Shown here piece after piece: positions 1 through 14,616 of a DNA stretch of 64,000 bases. The DNA lies in assembly GCA_947172415.1 (NCBI GenBank), contig OX359190.1, forward strand, positions 558,001 to 622,000. The letters are read 5' to 3'. This stretch comes from Chondrosia reniformis. Taxonomy: Eukaryota > Porifera > Demospongiae > Chondrillida > Chondrillidae. The notes below the pieces were generated by a model. That model ran no database searches, was not told the origin of the DNA, and saw nothing but the letters and a program-made list of their open reading frames with translations. The position numbers and the translations under genes were made by a program. Position 1 is the stretch's first letter. Each line of letters opens with the position of its first letter.

Positions 1-3000
1 AGATGTGTCCAGGTAGGCCTACTATATAAGGTTTTTCGCTTCTATTTATATGAAGTTTTGTCCAAAGAAAACGGTTGTGGTTGGGGCTTTTTTTATATAT
101 TTCTCGTTATTTCCAGATCGTTGAACTGTTTCAAGCAAGTTTAAAGACATAGGGAGTATTTGTGGTTCATCTGAAAACTGCGGAAAGCGGAAATTATCCT
201 GTAAGTGTCTTGATGGGCTGAGGAGAACGACTTTTCTGATCCCAATTATTTTCGAGAAATCGTCAATTTATTCCACTCTAATTCTAGATCAGTAAATGGT
301 TCCAAGCAATTTTACACACATACGCAGTATTTCCAATACATTTCAAAACTGTGGCAAATCGGTAAAAGCCTGTATGTGTCTTGGTGGAGGGAGGAGAGCG
401 ACTTTTCATGATACAGAAAACTGGATATAGTGCGAGGACCGATATTTATCGCCTTGACGATATTAATGTTTATGATCGATATTGCAACTGACCCGGCTGT
501 ATGAATTACTCTAAGTCTAATTCCAAACTTACGTTTTAACGTATATAAATATATTCCAATTTCTAGATATATGTTAAATAATGTTTTTAAAGGAAACTGT
601 AACTCCAAAAATATTTTAAATTATTCTTTCTAAACGTAAATGTATTGTGAGAGAGAGGGAAAAGATGAACATACATTATAAACTTCAAAAACGTTTTAAA
701 AATGTTTCATACATGCCTGTGAATGCTGACTTCACGTATTAGTCTCATATGTTAGTGATTGATAGAGTTACAGCAATAAATGTACATTAAATTCTTCTAT
801 ACAAAGTTAATGTACGTATGGTGAGAGATAGGGCAAATTTAAAGTTGCATCAAAATTTAAAAAACACATTGGATATACTCCATAGGTGACTGTGAAAGCT
901 GACACAAAGTCCCAGCTTCATATAAGTCAATTTGATAGAGTTACAGCCCTCAATGTACATTAAATTCTTGTATACAAAATTAATGTATGGTGAGAGATAG
1001 GGCAAATTTAAAGTTGCATCAAAATTTAAAAAACACATTGGATATACTCCATAGGTGACTGTGAAAGCTGACACAAAGTCCCAGCTTCATATATGTCAAT
1101 TTGGTAGAGTTACAGCCCTCAATGTACAATAAATTCTTGTATACCAAGTTAATGTATGGTGAGAGATAAGGCAAATTTTAAGTTTCATCAAAATTTCAAA
1201 AACACGTTAGATATACTCCCTAGGTGACTGTGAATGCTGACATAAAGTCCCAGCTTCATTTATGTCAATTTGATAGAGTTACAGCCCACAATGTTCATTA
1301 AATTCTTGTATACAAAATTAATGTATGGTGAGAGATAGGGCAAATTTAAAATTTCACCAAAATTTCAAAAACACATTGGATATACTCCCTAGGTGACTGT
1401 GAAAGCTGACACAAAGTGCCAGCTTCATATAAGTCAATTTGGTAGAGTTACAGCCCTCAATGTACATTAAATTCTTGTATACAAAATTAATGTATGGTGA
1501 GAGATAAGGCAAATTTAAAGTTGCATCAAAATTTCAAAAACACATTAGATATACTCCCTAGGTGACTGTGAATGCTGACACAAAGTCCCAGCTTCATATA
1601 TGTCAATTTGATAGAGTTACAGCCCTCAATGTACAATAAATTCTTATATACAAAGTTAATGTATGGTGAGAGATAAGGCAAATTTTAAGTTTCATCAAAA
1701 TTTCAAAAACACATTAGATATACTCCCTAGGTGACTGTGAAAGCTGACACAAAGTCCCAGCTTCATATAAGTCAATTTGGTAGAGTTACAGCCCTCAATG
1801 TACATTAAATTCTTGTATACAAAATTAATGTATGGTGAGAGATAGGGCAAGTTTAAAGTGTCATCAAAATTTCAAAAACACATTGGATATACTCCATAGG
1901 TGACTGTGAAAGCTGACACAAAGTCCCAGCTTCATATAAGTCAATTTGATAGAGTTACAGCCCTCAATGTACAATAAATTCTTATATACAAAGTTAATGT
2001 ATGGTGAGAGATAAGGCAAATTTTAAGTTTCATCAAAATTTCAAAAACACATTAGATATACTCCCTAGGTGACTGTGAAAGCTGACACAAAGTCCCAGCT
2101 TCATATAAGTCAATTTGGTAGAGTTACAGCCCTCAATGTACATTAAATTCTTGTATACAAAATTAATGTATGGTGAGAGATAGGGCAAATTTAAAGTTGC
2201 ATCAAAATTTAAAAAACACATTGAATATACTCCATAGGTGACTGTGAAAGCTGACACAAAGTCCCAGCTTCATATATGTCAATTTGGTAGAGTTACAGCC
2301 CTCAATGTACAATAAATTCTTGTATACAATTTTTTTAAAGTTAATGTATGGTGAGAGATATGGCAAATTTTAAGTTGCATCAAAATTTCAAAAACACATT
2401 GGACATACTCCATAGGTGACTGTCAATGCTGACACAAAGTCACAGCTTCATATCTTTCCATTTGATAGAGTTACAGAACTATAATTTTAAGTACTATTTT
2501 GTACTATATAGAGATAATTGCGTAATATTATATATGGCCGACCGTTAGAAGGTGTATGTAACGATAAAATTCGATACTATATCTGAAAATCTAGAAGACT
2601 TTCTAAATTTTATTATACATTGGAAAATGCACTGTGTAGCACTTGATTGTTATTGAAGCACTATCTATCCATATTTAATATATGGATCTGGTTAAAGTGA
2701 AATTTTGTCAATCGACGGCCAACGAAACTGCAAAGAAAAAAAGTTGGACCATACCGAACGCTACCATCCACGACGCTCAGAGGCCGGGATCGGTGGTAAC
2801 GCTCTGCCGAGTTGAGCTTTGGGTGTCACTTGCGTGAGAAGAACCAGTTCTTCTCGATATGGCCGACTCATATGGATCCTAAGATATCAGATGCCAATCC
2901 CACATTACGTGGAACCCCCCCGAAATCCGGATTATTGGTGAGCACGTCTCTATGGCACCAACCGATTAGGAGACAGCTTCAGAGTCTAAGCGCTACCAAC

Positions 3001-3026
3001 CTCTATGGGAACCGCAACCACCATAG
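1..3026 (+). repeat. Satellite unit A (about 11 monomers)
   Basis: Unit starting AGATGTGTCCAGG. Position 120-121 reads CGTTGAAC, the variant shared only with the unit at 11595. A diverged monomer lies at about 636-805, regular monomers at 805-2490, and the GC-richer block at about 2700-3026. The true start of the unit may lie left of the window. Confidence 0.88.
2736..2830 (-). other. tRNA-like Pol III cassette in each satellite unit
   Basis: Read on the minus strand, AAGCTCAACTCGGCAGAGCG (2800-2819) resembles a tRNA D arm and A box: GCTC/GAGC can pair as a 4-bp stem around a GG-containing loop. About 50 bases downstream, GCGTTCGG (2754-2761) is a weak B-box match, and a run of seven T (2736-2742) follows, as in a Pol III terminator. 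The same arrangement recurs near 8972-9058, 11312-11398, 14334-14420 and 19036-19122. Anticodon, T and acceptor stems do not fold convincingly, so this is at best a tRNA-derived relic or a SINE-like head. Confidence 0.32.
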
Positions 3027-6000
3027 AGATGTGTCCAGGTAGGCCTACTATATAAGGTTTTTCGCTTCTATTTATATGAAGTTTTGTCCAAAGAAAACGG
3101 TTGTGGTTGGGGCTTTTTTTATATATTTCTCGTTATTTCCAGATCGATGAACTGTTTCAAGCAAGTTTAAAGACATAGGGAGTATTTGTGGTTCATCTGA
3201 AAACTGCGGAAAGCGGAAATTATCCTGTAAGTGTCTTGATGGGCCGAGGAGAACGACTTTTCTGATCCCAATTATTTTCGAGAAATCGTCAATTTATTCC
3301 ACTCTAATTCTAGATCAGTAAATGGTTCCAAGCAATTTTACACACATACGCAGTATTTCCAATACATTTCAAAACTGTGGCAAATCGGTAAAAGCCTGTA
3401 TGTGTCTTGGTGGAGGGAGGAGAGCGACTTTTCATGATACAGAAAACTGGATATAGTGCGAGGACCGATATTTATCGCCTTGACGATATTAATGTTTATG
3501 ATCGATATTGCAACTGACCCGGCTGTATGAATTACTCTAAGTCTAATTCCAAACTTACGTTTTAACGTATATAAATATATTCCAATTTCTAGATATATGT
3601 TAAATAATGTTTTTAAAGGAAACTGTAACTCCAAAAATATTTTAAATTATTCTTTCTAAACGTAAATGTATTGTGAGAGAGAGGGAAAAGATGAACATAC
3701 ATTATAAACTTCAAAAACGTTTTACAAATGTTTCATACATGCCTGTGAATGCTGACTTCACGTATTAGTCTCATATGTTAGTGATTGATAGAGTTACAGC
3801 AATAAATGTACATTAAATTCTTCTATACAAAGTTAATGTATGGTGAGAGATAGGGCAAATTTAAAGTTGCATCAAAATTTAAAAAACACATTGGATATAC
3901 TCCATAGGTGACTGTGAAAGCTGACACAAAGTCCCAGCTTCATATAAGTCAATTTGATAGAGTTACAGCCCTCAATGTACATTAAATTCTTGTATACAAA
4001 ATTAATGTATGGTGAGAGATAGGGCAAATTAAAAGTTGCATCAAAATTTAAAAAACACATTGGATATACTCCATAGGTGACTGTGAAAGCTGACACAAAG
4101 TCCCAGCTTCATATATGTCAATTTGGTAGAGTTACAGCCCTCAATGTACAATAAATTCTTGTATACCAAGTTAATGTATGGTGAGAGTTAAGGCAAATTT
4201 TAAGTTTCATCAAAATTTCAAAAACACGTTAGATATACTCCCTAGGTGACTGTGAATGCTGACATAAAGTCCCAGCTTCATTTATGTCAATTTGATAGAG
4301 TTACAGCCCACAATGTTCATTAAATTCTTGTATACAAAATTAATGTATGGTGAGAGATAGGGCAAATTTAAAATTTCACCAAAATTTCAAAAACACATTG
4401 GATATACTCCCTAGGTGACTGTGAAAGCTGACACAAAGTCCCAGCTTCATATAAGTCAATTTGGTAGAGTTACAGCCCTCAATGTACATTAAATTCTTGT
4501 ATACAAAATTAATGTATGGTGAGAGATAGGGCAAATTTAAAGTTGCATCAAAATTTAAAAAACACATTGGATATACTCCATAGATGACTGTGAAAGCTGA
4601 CACAAAGTCCCAGCTTCATATATGTCAATTTGGTAGAGTTACAGCCCTCAATGTACATTAAATTCTTGTATACAAAATTAATGTATGGTGAGAGATAAGG
4701 CAAATTTAAAGTTGCATCAAAATTTCAAAAACACATTAGATATACTCCCTAGGTGACTGTGAATGCTGACACAAAGTCCCAGCTTCATATATGTCAATTT
4801 GATAGAGTTACAGCCCTCAATGTACAATAAATTCTTATATACAAAGTTAATGTATGGTGAGAGATAAGGCAAATTTTAAGTTTCATCAAAATTTCAAAAA
4901 CACATTAGATATACTCCCTAGGTGACTGTGAAAGCTGACACAAAGTCCCAGCTTCATATAAGTCAATTTGGTAGAGTTACAGCCCTCAATGTACATTAAA
5001 TTCTTGTATACAAAATTAATGTATGGTGAGAGATAGGGCAAATTTAAAGTTGCATCAAAATTTCAAAAACACGTTAGATATACTCCCTAGGTGACTGTCA
5101 AAGCTGACACAAAGTCCCAGCTTCATATATGCCAATTTGGTAGAGTTACAGCCCTCAATGTACAATAAATTCTTATATACAAAGTTAATGTATGGTGAGA
5201 GATAAGGCAAATTTTAAGTTGCATCAAAATTTCAAAAACACATTGGATATACTCCATAGGTGACTGTGAAAGCTAACACAAAGTCCCAACTTCATATAAG
5301 TCAATTTGGTAGAGTTACAGCCCTCAATGTACATTAAATTCTTGTATACAAAATTAATGTATGGTGAGAGATAGGGCAAATTTAAAGTTGCATCAAAATT
5401 TAAAAAACACATTGGATATACTCCATAGGTGACTGTGAAAGCTGACACAAAGTCCCAGCTTCATATAAGTCAATTTGGTAGAGTTACAGCCCTCAATGTA
5501 CATTAAATTCTTGTATACAAAATTAATGTATGTTAAGAGATAGGGCAAATTTAAAGCTGCATCAAAATTTAAAAAACACATTGGATATACTCCATAGGTG
5601 ACTGTGAAAGCTGACACAAAGTCCCAGCTTCATATATGTCAATTTGATAGAGTTACAGCCCTCAATGTACAATAAATTCTTATATACAAAGTAAATGTAT
5701 AGTGAGAGATAAGGCAAATTTTAAGTTTCATCAAAATTTCAAAAACACATTAGATATACTCCCTAGGTAACTGTGAATGCTGACACAAAGTCCCAGCTTC
5801 ATATATGTCAATTTGATAGAGTTACAGCCCTCCATGTACAATAAATTCTTGTATACAAAATTAATGTATGGTGAGAGATAGGGCAAATTTTTAGTTGCAT
5901 CAAAATTTCAAAAACACATTGGATATACTCCATATGTGACTGTGAAAGCTGACACAAAGTCCCAGCTTCATATAAGTTAATTTGGTACAGTTACATCCCT

Positions 6001-9000
6001 CAATGTACATTAAATTCTTGTATACAAAATTAATGTATGGTGAGAGATAAGGCAAATTTAAAATTTCATCAAAATTTCAAAAACACATTGGATATACTCC
6101 CTAGGTGACTGTGAAAGCTGACACAAAGTCCCAGCTTCATATATGTCAATTTGGTAGAGTTACAGCCCTCAATGTACAATAAATTCTTGTATACAAAGTT
6201 TATGTATGGTGAGAGATAAGGCAAATTTTAAGTTTCATCAATATTTCAAAAACACATTAGATATACTCCCTAGGTGACTGTGAATGCTGACATAAAGTCC
6301 CAGCTTCATATATGTCAATTTGGTAGAGTTACAGCCCTCAATGTTCATTAAATTCTTGTATACAAAATTAATGTATGGTGAGAGATAGGGCAAATTTTTA
6401 GTTCCATCAAAATTTCAAAAACGCATTGGATATACTCCATAGGTGACTGTGAAAGCTGACACAAAGTCCCAGCTTCATATAAGTCAATTTGGTAGAGTTA
6501 CAGCCCTCAATGTACATTAAATTCTTGTATACAAAATTAATGTATGGTGAGAGATAAGGCAAATTTAAAATTTCATCAAAATTTCAAAAACACATTGGAT
6601 ATACTCCATAGGTGACTGTGAAAGCTGACACAAAGTCCCAGCTTCATATATGTCAATTTGATAGAGTTACAGCCCTCAATGTACAATAAATTCTTATATA
6701 CAAAGTAAATGTATAGTGAGAGATAAGGCAAATTTTAAGTTTCATCAAAATTTCAAAAACACATTAGATATACTCCCTAGGTGACTGTGAATGCTGACAC
6801 AAAGTCCCAGCTTCATATATGTCAATTTGATAGAGTTACAGCCCTCAATGTACAATAAATTCTTGTATACAAAATTAATGTATTGTGAGAGATAGGGCAA
6901 ATTTTTAGTTGCATCAAAATTTCAAAAACACATTAGATATACTCCATATGTGACTGTGAAAGCTGACACAAAGTCCCAGCTTCATATAAGTCAATTTGGT
7001 AGAGTTACATCCCTCAATGTACATTAAATTCTTGTATACAAAATTAATGTAAGGTGAGAGATAAGGCAAATTTAAAATTTCATCAAAATTTCAAAAACAC
7101 ATTGGATATACTCCCTAGGTGACTGTGAAAGCTGACACAAAGTCCCAGCTTCATATATGTCAATTTGGTAGAGTTACAGCCCTCAATGTACAATAAATTC
7201 TTGTATACAAAGTTTATGTATGGTGAGAGATAAGGCAAATTTTAAGTTTCATCAAAATTTCAAAAACACATTAGATATACTCCCTAGGTGACTGTGAATG
7301 CTGACTTAAAGTCCCAGCTTCATATATGTCAATTTGGTAGAGTTACAGCCCTCAATGTTCATTAAATTCTTGTATACAAAATTTATTGTGAGAGATAGGG
7401 CAAATTTTTAGTTGCATCAAAATTTCAAAAACGCATTGGATATATTCCAAAGGTGACTGTGAAAGCTGACACAAAGTCCCAGCTTCATATAAGTCAATTT
7501 GGTAGAGTTACAGCCCTCAATGTACATTAAATTCTTGTATACAAAATTAATGTATGGTGAGAGATAAGGCAAATTTAAAATTTCATCAAAATTCAAGAAC
7601 ACATTGGATATACTCCATAGGTGACTGTGAAAGCTGACACAAAGTCCCAGCTTCATATATGTCAATTTGGTAGAGTTACAGCCCTCAATGTACAATAAAT
7701 TCTTGTATACAAAATTAATGTATGGTGAGAGATAAGGCAAATTTTAAGTTGCATCAAAATTTCAAAAACATGTTAGATATACTCCCTAGGTGACTGTGAA
7801 TGCTGACATAAAGTCCCAGCTTCATATAAGTCAATTTGGTAGAGTTACAGCCCCCAATGTACATTAAATTCTTGTATACAAAATTAATGTATGGTGAGAG
7901 ATAAGGCAAATTAAAAATTTCATCAAAATTTCAAAAACACATTGGATATACTCCCTAGGTGACTGTGAATGCTGATACAAAGTTCCAGCTTCATATATGT
8001 CAATTTGGTAGAGTTACAGCCCTCAATGTTCAATAAATTCTTGTATACAGAGTTAATGTATGGTGAGAGATAAGGCAAATTTTAAGTTTCATCAAAATTT
8101 CAAAAACACATTAGATATACTCCCTAGGTGACTGTGAATGCTGACATAAAGTCCCAGCTTCATATATGTCAATTTGGTAGAGTTACAGCCCTCAATGTAC
8201 AATAAATTCTTGTATACAAAATTAATGTATGGTGAGAGATAGGGTAAATTTTCAGTTGCATCAAAATTTCAAAAACACATTGGATATACTCCATAGGTGA
8301 CTGTGAAAGCTGACACAAAGTCCCAGCTTCATATAAGTCAATTTGGTAGAGTTACAGCCCTCAATGTACATTAAATTCTTGTATACAAAATTAATGTAAG
8401 GTGAGAGATAAGGCAAATTTAAAATTTCATCAAAATTTCAAAAACACATTGGATATACTCCATAGGTGACTGTGAAAGCTGACACAAAGTCCCAGCTTCA
8501 TATATGTCAATTTGGTAGAGTTACAGCCCTCAATGTACAATAAATTCTTGTATACAATTTTTTTAAAGTTAATGTATGGTGAGAGATATGGCAAATTTTA
8601 AGTTGCATCAAAATTTCAAAAACACATTGGACATACTCCATAGGTGACTGTGAATGCTGACACAAAGTCACAGCTTCATATCTTTCCATTTGATAGAGTT
8701 ACAGAACTATAATTTTAAGTACTATTTTGTACTATATAGAGATAATTGCGTAATATTATATATGGCCGACCGTTAGAAGGTGTATGTAACGATAAAATTC
8801 GATACTATATCTGAAAATCTAGAAGACTTTCTAAATTTTATTATACATTGGAAAATGCAATGTGTAGCACTTGATTGTTATTGAAGCACTATCTATCCAT
8901 ATTTAATATATGGATCTGGTTAAAGTGAAATTTTGTCAATCGACGGCCAACGAAACTGCAAAGAAAAAAAGTTGGACCATACCGAACGCTACCATCCACG

Positions 9001-9254
9001 ACGCTCAGAGGCCGGGATCGGTGGTAACGCTCTGCCGAGTTGAGCTTTGGGTGTCACTTGCGTGAGAAGAACCAGTTCTTCTCGATATGGCCGACTCATA
9101 TGAATCCTAAGATATCAGATGCCAATCCCACATTACGTGGAACCCCCCCGAAATCCGGATTATTGGTGAGCACGTCTCTATGGCACCAACCGATTAGGAG
9201 ACAGCTTCAGAGTCTAAGCGCTACCAACCTCTATGGGAACCGCAACCACCATAG
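3027..9254 (+). repeat. Satellite unit B (about 30 monomers)
   Basis: Longest unit. It shares the CGATGAAC variant in its 5' segment, and a monomer reading AAATTAAAAGTTGC near 4025, with the unit at 14617. That pairs it with B'. It carries about nine more monomers than B'. Confidence 0.88.
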
Positions 9255-11594
9255 AGATGTGTCCAGGTAGGCCTACTATATAAGGTTTTTCGCTTCTATT
9301 TATATGAAGTTTTGTCCAAAGAAAACGGTTGTGGTTGGGGCTTTTTTTATATATTTCTCGTTATTTCCAGATCGGTGAACTCTTTCAAGCAAGTTTAAAG
9401 ACATAGGGAGTATTTGTGGTTCATCTGAAAACTGCGGAAAGCGGAAATTATCCTGTAAGTGTCTTGATGGGCCGAGGAGAACGACTTTTCTGATCCCAAT
9501 TATTTTCGAGAAATCGTCAATTTATTCCACTCTAATTCTAGATCAGTAAATGGTTCCAAGCAATTTTACACACATACGCAGTATTTCCAATACATTTCAA
9601 AACTGTGGCAAATGGGTAAAAGCCTGTATGTGTCTTGGTGGAGGGAGGAGAGCGACTTTTCATGATACAGAAAACTGGATATAGTGCGAGGACCGATATT
9701 TATCGCCTTGACGATATTAATGTTTATGATCGATATTGCAACTGACCCGGCTGTATGAATTACTCTAAGTCTAATTCCAAACTTACGTTTTAGCGTATAT
9801 AAATATATTCTAATTTCTAGATATATGTTAAATAATGTTTTTAAAGGAAACTGTAACTCCAAAAATATTTTAAATTATTCTTTCTAAACGTAAATGTATT
9901 GTGAGAGAGAGGGAAAAGATGAACATACATTATAAACTTCAAAAACGTTTTACAAATGTTTCATACATGCCTGTGAATGCTGACTTCACGTATTAGTCTC
10001 ATATGTTAGTGATTGATAGAGTTACAGCAATAAATGTACATTAAATTCTTGTATACAAAATTAATGTATGGTGAGAGATAGGGCAAATTTAAAGTTGCAT
10101 CTAAATTTCAAAAACACGTTAGATATACTCCCTAGGTGACTGTCAAAGCTGACACAAAGTCCCAGCTTCATATATGTCAATTTGGTAGAGTTACAGCCCT
10201 CAATGTACAATAAATTCTTGTATACAAAGTTAATGTATGGTGAGAGATAGGGCAAATTTTAAGTTGCATCAAAATTTCAAAAACACATTGGATATACTCC
10301 ATAGGTGACTATGAAAGCTGACACAAAGTCTCAGCTTCATATAAGTCAATTTGGTAGAGTTACAGCCCTCAATGTACATTAAATTCTTGTATACAAAATT
10401 AATGTATGGTGAGAGATAGGGCAAATTTAAAGTTGCATCAAAATTTAAAAAACACATTGGATATACTCCATAGGTGACTATGAAAGCTGACACAAAGTCC
10501 CAGCTTCATATAAGTCAATTTGGTAGAGTTACAGCCCTCAATGTACATTAAATTCTTGTATACAAAATTAATGTATGGTGAGAGATAGGCAAATTTAAAG
10601 TTTCATCAAAATTTCAAAAACACATTAGATATACTCCCTAGGTGACTGTGAAAGCTGACACAATGTCCCAGCTTCATATAAGTCAATTTGGTAGAGTTAA
10701 AGCCCTCAATGTACATTAAATTCTTGTATACAAAATCAATGTATGGTGAGAGATAGGGCAAATTTAAAGTTGCATCAAAATTTAAAAAACACATTGGATA
10801 TACTCCATAGGTGACTGTGAAAGCTGACACAAAGTCCCAGCTTCATATATGTCAATTTGATAGAGTTACAGCCCTCAATGTACAATAAATTCTTATATAC
10901 AAAGTTAATGTATGGTGAGAGATAAGGCAAATTTTAAGTTGCATCAAAATTTCAAAAACACATTGGACATACTCCATAGGTGACTGTGAATGCTGACACA
11001 AAGTCACAGCTTCATATCTTTCCATTTGATAGAGTTACAGAACTATAATTTTAAGTACTATTTTGTACTATATAGAGATAATTGCGTAATATTATATATG
11101 GCCGACCGTTAGAAGGTGTATGTAACGATAAAATAAATTCGATACTATATCTGAAAATCTAGAAGACTTTCTAAATTTTATTATACATTGGAAAATGCAC
11201 TGTGTAGGACTTGATTGTTATTGAAGCACTATCTATCCATATTTAATATATGGATCTGGTTAAAGTGAAATTTTGTCAATCGACGGCCAACGAAACTGCA
11301 AAGAAAAAAAGTTGGACCATACCGAACGCTACCATCCACGACGCTCAGAGGCCGGGATCGGTGGTAACGCTCTGCCGAGTTGAGCTTTGGGTGTCACTTG
11401 CGTGAGAAGAACCAGTTCTTCTCGATATGGCCGACTCATATGAATCCTAAGATATCAGATGCCAATCCCACATTACGTGGAACCCCCCCGAAATCCGGAT
11501 TATTGGTGAGCACGTCTCTATGGCACCAACCGATTAGGAGACAGCTTCAGAGTCTAAGCGCTACCAACCTCTATGGGAACCGCAACCACCATAG
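9255..11594 (+). repeat. Satellite unit C (about 7 monomers)
   Basis: Shortest complete unit. The 5' segment has the CGGTGAAC variant and GGCAAATGGGTAAAAG, both shared with the partial unit at 19319. Confidence 0.88.
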
Positions 11595-14500
11595 AGATGT
11601 GTCCAGGTAGGCCTACTATATAAGGTTTTTCGCTTCTATTTATATGAAGTTTTGTCCAAAGAAAACGGTTGTGGTTGGGGCTTTTTTTATATATTTCTCG
11701 TTATTTCCAGATCGTTGAACTGTTTCAAGCAAGTTTAAAGACATAGGGAGTATTTGTGGTTCATCTGAAAACTGCGGAAAGCGGAAATTATCCTGTAAGT
11801 GTCTTGATGGGCCGAGGAGAACGACTTTTCTGATCCCAATTATTTTCGAGAAATCGTCAATTTATTCCACTCTAATTCTAGATCAGTAAATGGTTCCAAG
11901 CAATTTTACACACATACGCAGTATTTCCAATACATTTCAAAACTGTGGCAAATCGGTAAAAGCCTGTATGTGTCTTGGTGGAGGGAGGAGAGCGACTTTT
12001 CATGATACAGAAAACTGGATATAGTGCGAGGACCGATATTTATCGCCTTGACGATATTAATGTTTATGATCGATATTGCAACTGACCCGGCTGTATGAAT
12101 TACTCTAAGTCTAATTCCAAACTTACGTTTTAACGTATATAAATATATTCCAATTTCTAGATATATGTTAAATAATGTTTTTAAAGGAAACTGTAACTCC
12201 AAAAATATTTTAAATTATTCTTTCTAAACGTAAATGTATTGTGAGAGAGAGGGAAAAGATGAACATACATTATAAACTTCAAAAACGTTTTAAAAATGTT
12301 TCATACATGCCTGTGAATGCTGACTTCACGTATTAGTCTCATATGTTAGTGATTGATAGAGTTACAGCAATAAATGTACATTAAATTCTTCTATACAAAG
12401 TTAATGTATGGTGAGAGATAGGGCAAATTTAAAGTTGCATCAAAATTTAAAAAACACATTGGATATACTCCATAGGTGACTGTGAAAGCTGACACAAAGT
12501 CCCAGCTTCATATAAGTCAATTTGATAGAGTTACAGCCCTCAATGTACATTAAATTCTTGTATACAAAATTAATGTATGGTGAGAGATAGGGCAAATTTA
12601 AAGTTGCATCAAAATTTAAAAAACACATTGGATATACTCCATAGGTGACTGTGAAAGCTGACACAAAGTCCCAGCTTCATATATGTCAATTTGGTAGAGT
12701 TACAGCCCTCAATGTACAATAAATTCTTGTATACCAAGTTAATGTATGGTGAGAGATAAGGCAAATTTTAAGTTTCATCAAAATTTCAAAAACACGTTAG
12801 ATATACTCCCTAGGTGACTGTGAATGCTGACATAAAGTCCCAGCTTCATTTATGTCAATTTGATAGAGTTACAGCCCACAATGTTCATTAAATTCTTGTA
12901 TACAAAATTAATGTATGGTGAGAGATAGGGCAAATTTAAAATTTCACCAAAATTTCAAAAACACATTGGATATACTCCCTAGGTGACTGTGAAAGCTGAC
13001 ACAAAGTGCCAGCTTCATATAAGTCAATTTGGTAGAGTTACAGCCCTCAATGTACATTAAATTCTTGTATACAAAATTAATGTATGGTGAGAGATAAGGC
13101 AAATTTAAAGTTGCATCAAAATTTCAAAAACACATTAGATATACTCCCTAGGTGACTGTGAATGCTGACACAAAGTCCCAGCTTCATATATGTCAATTTG
13201 ATAGAGTTACAGCCCTCAATGTACAATAAATTCTTATATACAAAGTTAATGTATGGTGAGAGATAAGGCAAATTTTAAGTTTCATCAAAATTTCAAAAAC
13301 ACATTAGATATACTCCCTAGGTGACTGTGAAAGCTGACACAAAGTCCCAGCTTCATATAAGTCAATTTGGTAGAGTTACAGCCCTCAATGTACATTAAAT
13401 TCTTGTATACAAAATTAATGTATGGTGAGAGATAGGGCAAGTTTAAAGTGTCATCAAAATTTCAAAAACACATTGGATATACTCCATAGGTGACTGTGAA
13501 AGCTGACACAAAGTCCCAGCTTCATATAAGTCAATTTGATAGAGTTACAGCCCTCAATGTACAATAAATTCTTATATACAAAGTTAATGTATGGTGAGAG
13601 ATAAGGCAAATTTTAAGTTTCATCAAAATTTCAAAAACACATTAGATATACTCCCTAGGTGACTGTGAAAGCTGACACAAAGTCCCAGCTTCATATAAGT
13701 CAATTTGGTAGAGTTACAGCCCTCAATGTACATTAAATTCTTGTATACAAAATTAATGTATGGTGAGAGATAGGGCAAATTTAAAGTTGCATCAAAATTT
13801 AAAAAACACATTGGATATACTCCATAGGTGACTGTGAAAGCTGACACAAAGTCCCAGCTTCATATATGTCAATTTGGTAGAGTTACAGCCCTCAATGTAC
13901 AATAAATTCTTGTATACAATTTTTTTAAAGTTAATGTATGGTGAGAGATATGGCAAATTTTAAGTTGCATCAAAATTTCAAAAACACATTGGACATACTC
14001 CATAGGTGACTGTCAATGCTGACACAAAGTCACAGCTTCATATCTTTCCATTTGATAGAGTTACAGAACTATAATTTTAAGTACTATTTTGTACTATATA
14101 GAGATAATTGCGTAATATTATATATGGCCGACCGTTAGAAGGTGTATGTAACGATAAAATTCGATACTATATCTGAAAATCTAGAAGACTTTCTAAATTT
14201 TATTATACATTGGAAAATGCACTGTGTAGCACTTGATTGTTATTGAAGCACTATCTATCCATATTTAATATATGGATCTGGTTAAAGTGAAATTTTGTCA
14301 ATCGACGGCCAACGAAACTGCAAAGAAAAAAAGTTGGACCATACCGAACGCTACCATCCACGACGCTCAGAGGCCGGGATCGGTGGTAACGCTCTGCCGA
14401 GTTGAGCTTTGGGTGTCACTTGCGTGAGAAGAACCAGTTCTTCTCGATATGGCCGACTCATATGAATCCTAAGATATCAGATGCCAATCCCACATTACGT

Positions 14501-14616
14501 GGAACCCCCCCGAAATCCGGATTATTGGTGAGCACGTCTCTATGGCACCAACCGATTAGGAGACAGCTTCAGAGTCTAAGCGCTACCAACCTCTATGGGA
14601 ACCGCAACCACCATAG
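11595..14616 (+). repeat. Satellite unit A' (copy of A)
   Basis: Nearly identical to unit A over its whole length (3022 against 3026 bp), including the same ordered series of monomer variants. It begins the second A-B-C block. Confidence 0.88.

Noticed and set aside
190-290. Hammerhead ribozyme (CTGAGGA followed by a hairpin)
   Set aside because: CTGAGGA changes to CCGAGGA in the other units, and the GAAA and cleavage-site elements do not fall into place.
2700-3050. 5S rRNA, snRNA or spliced-leader gene in the GC-richer block
   Set aside because: No match to the conserved cores of 5S, U1, U2, U5 or U6. The AGGTAGG donor-like motif lacks a convincing Sm site after it.
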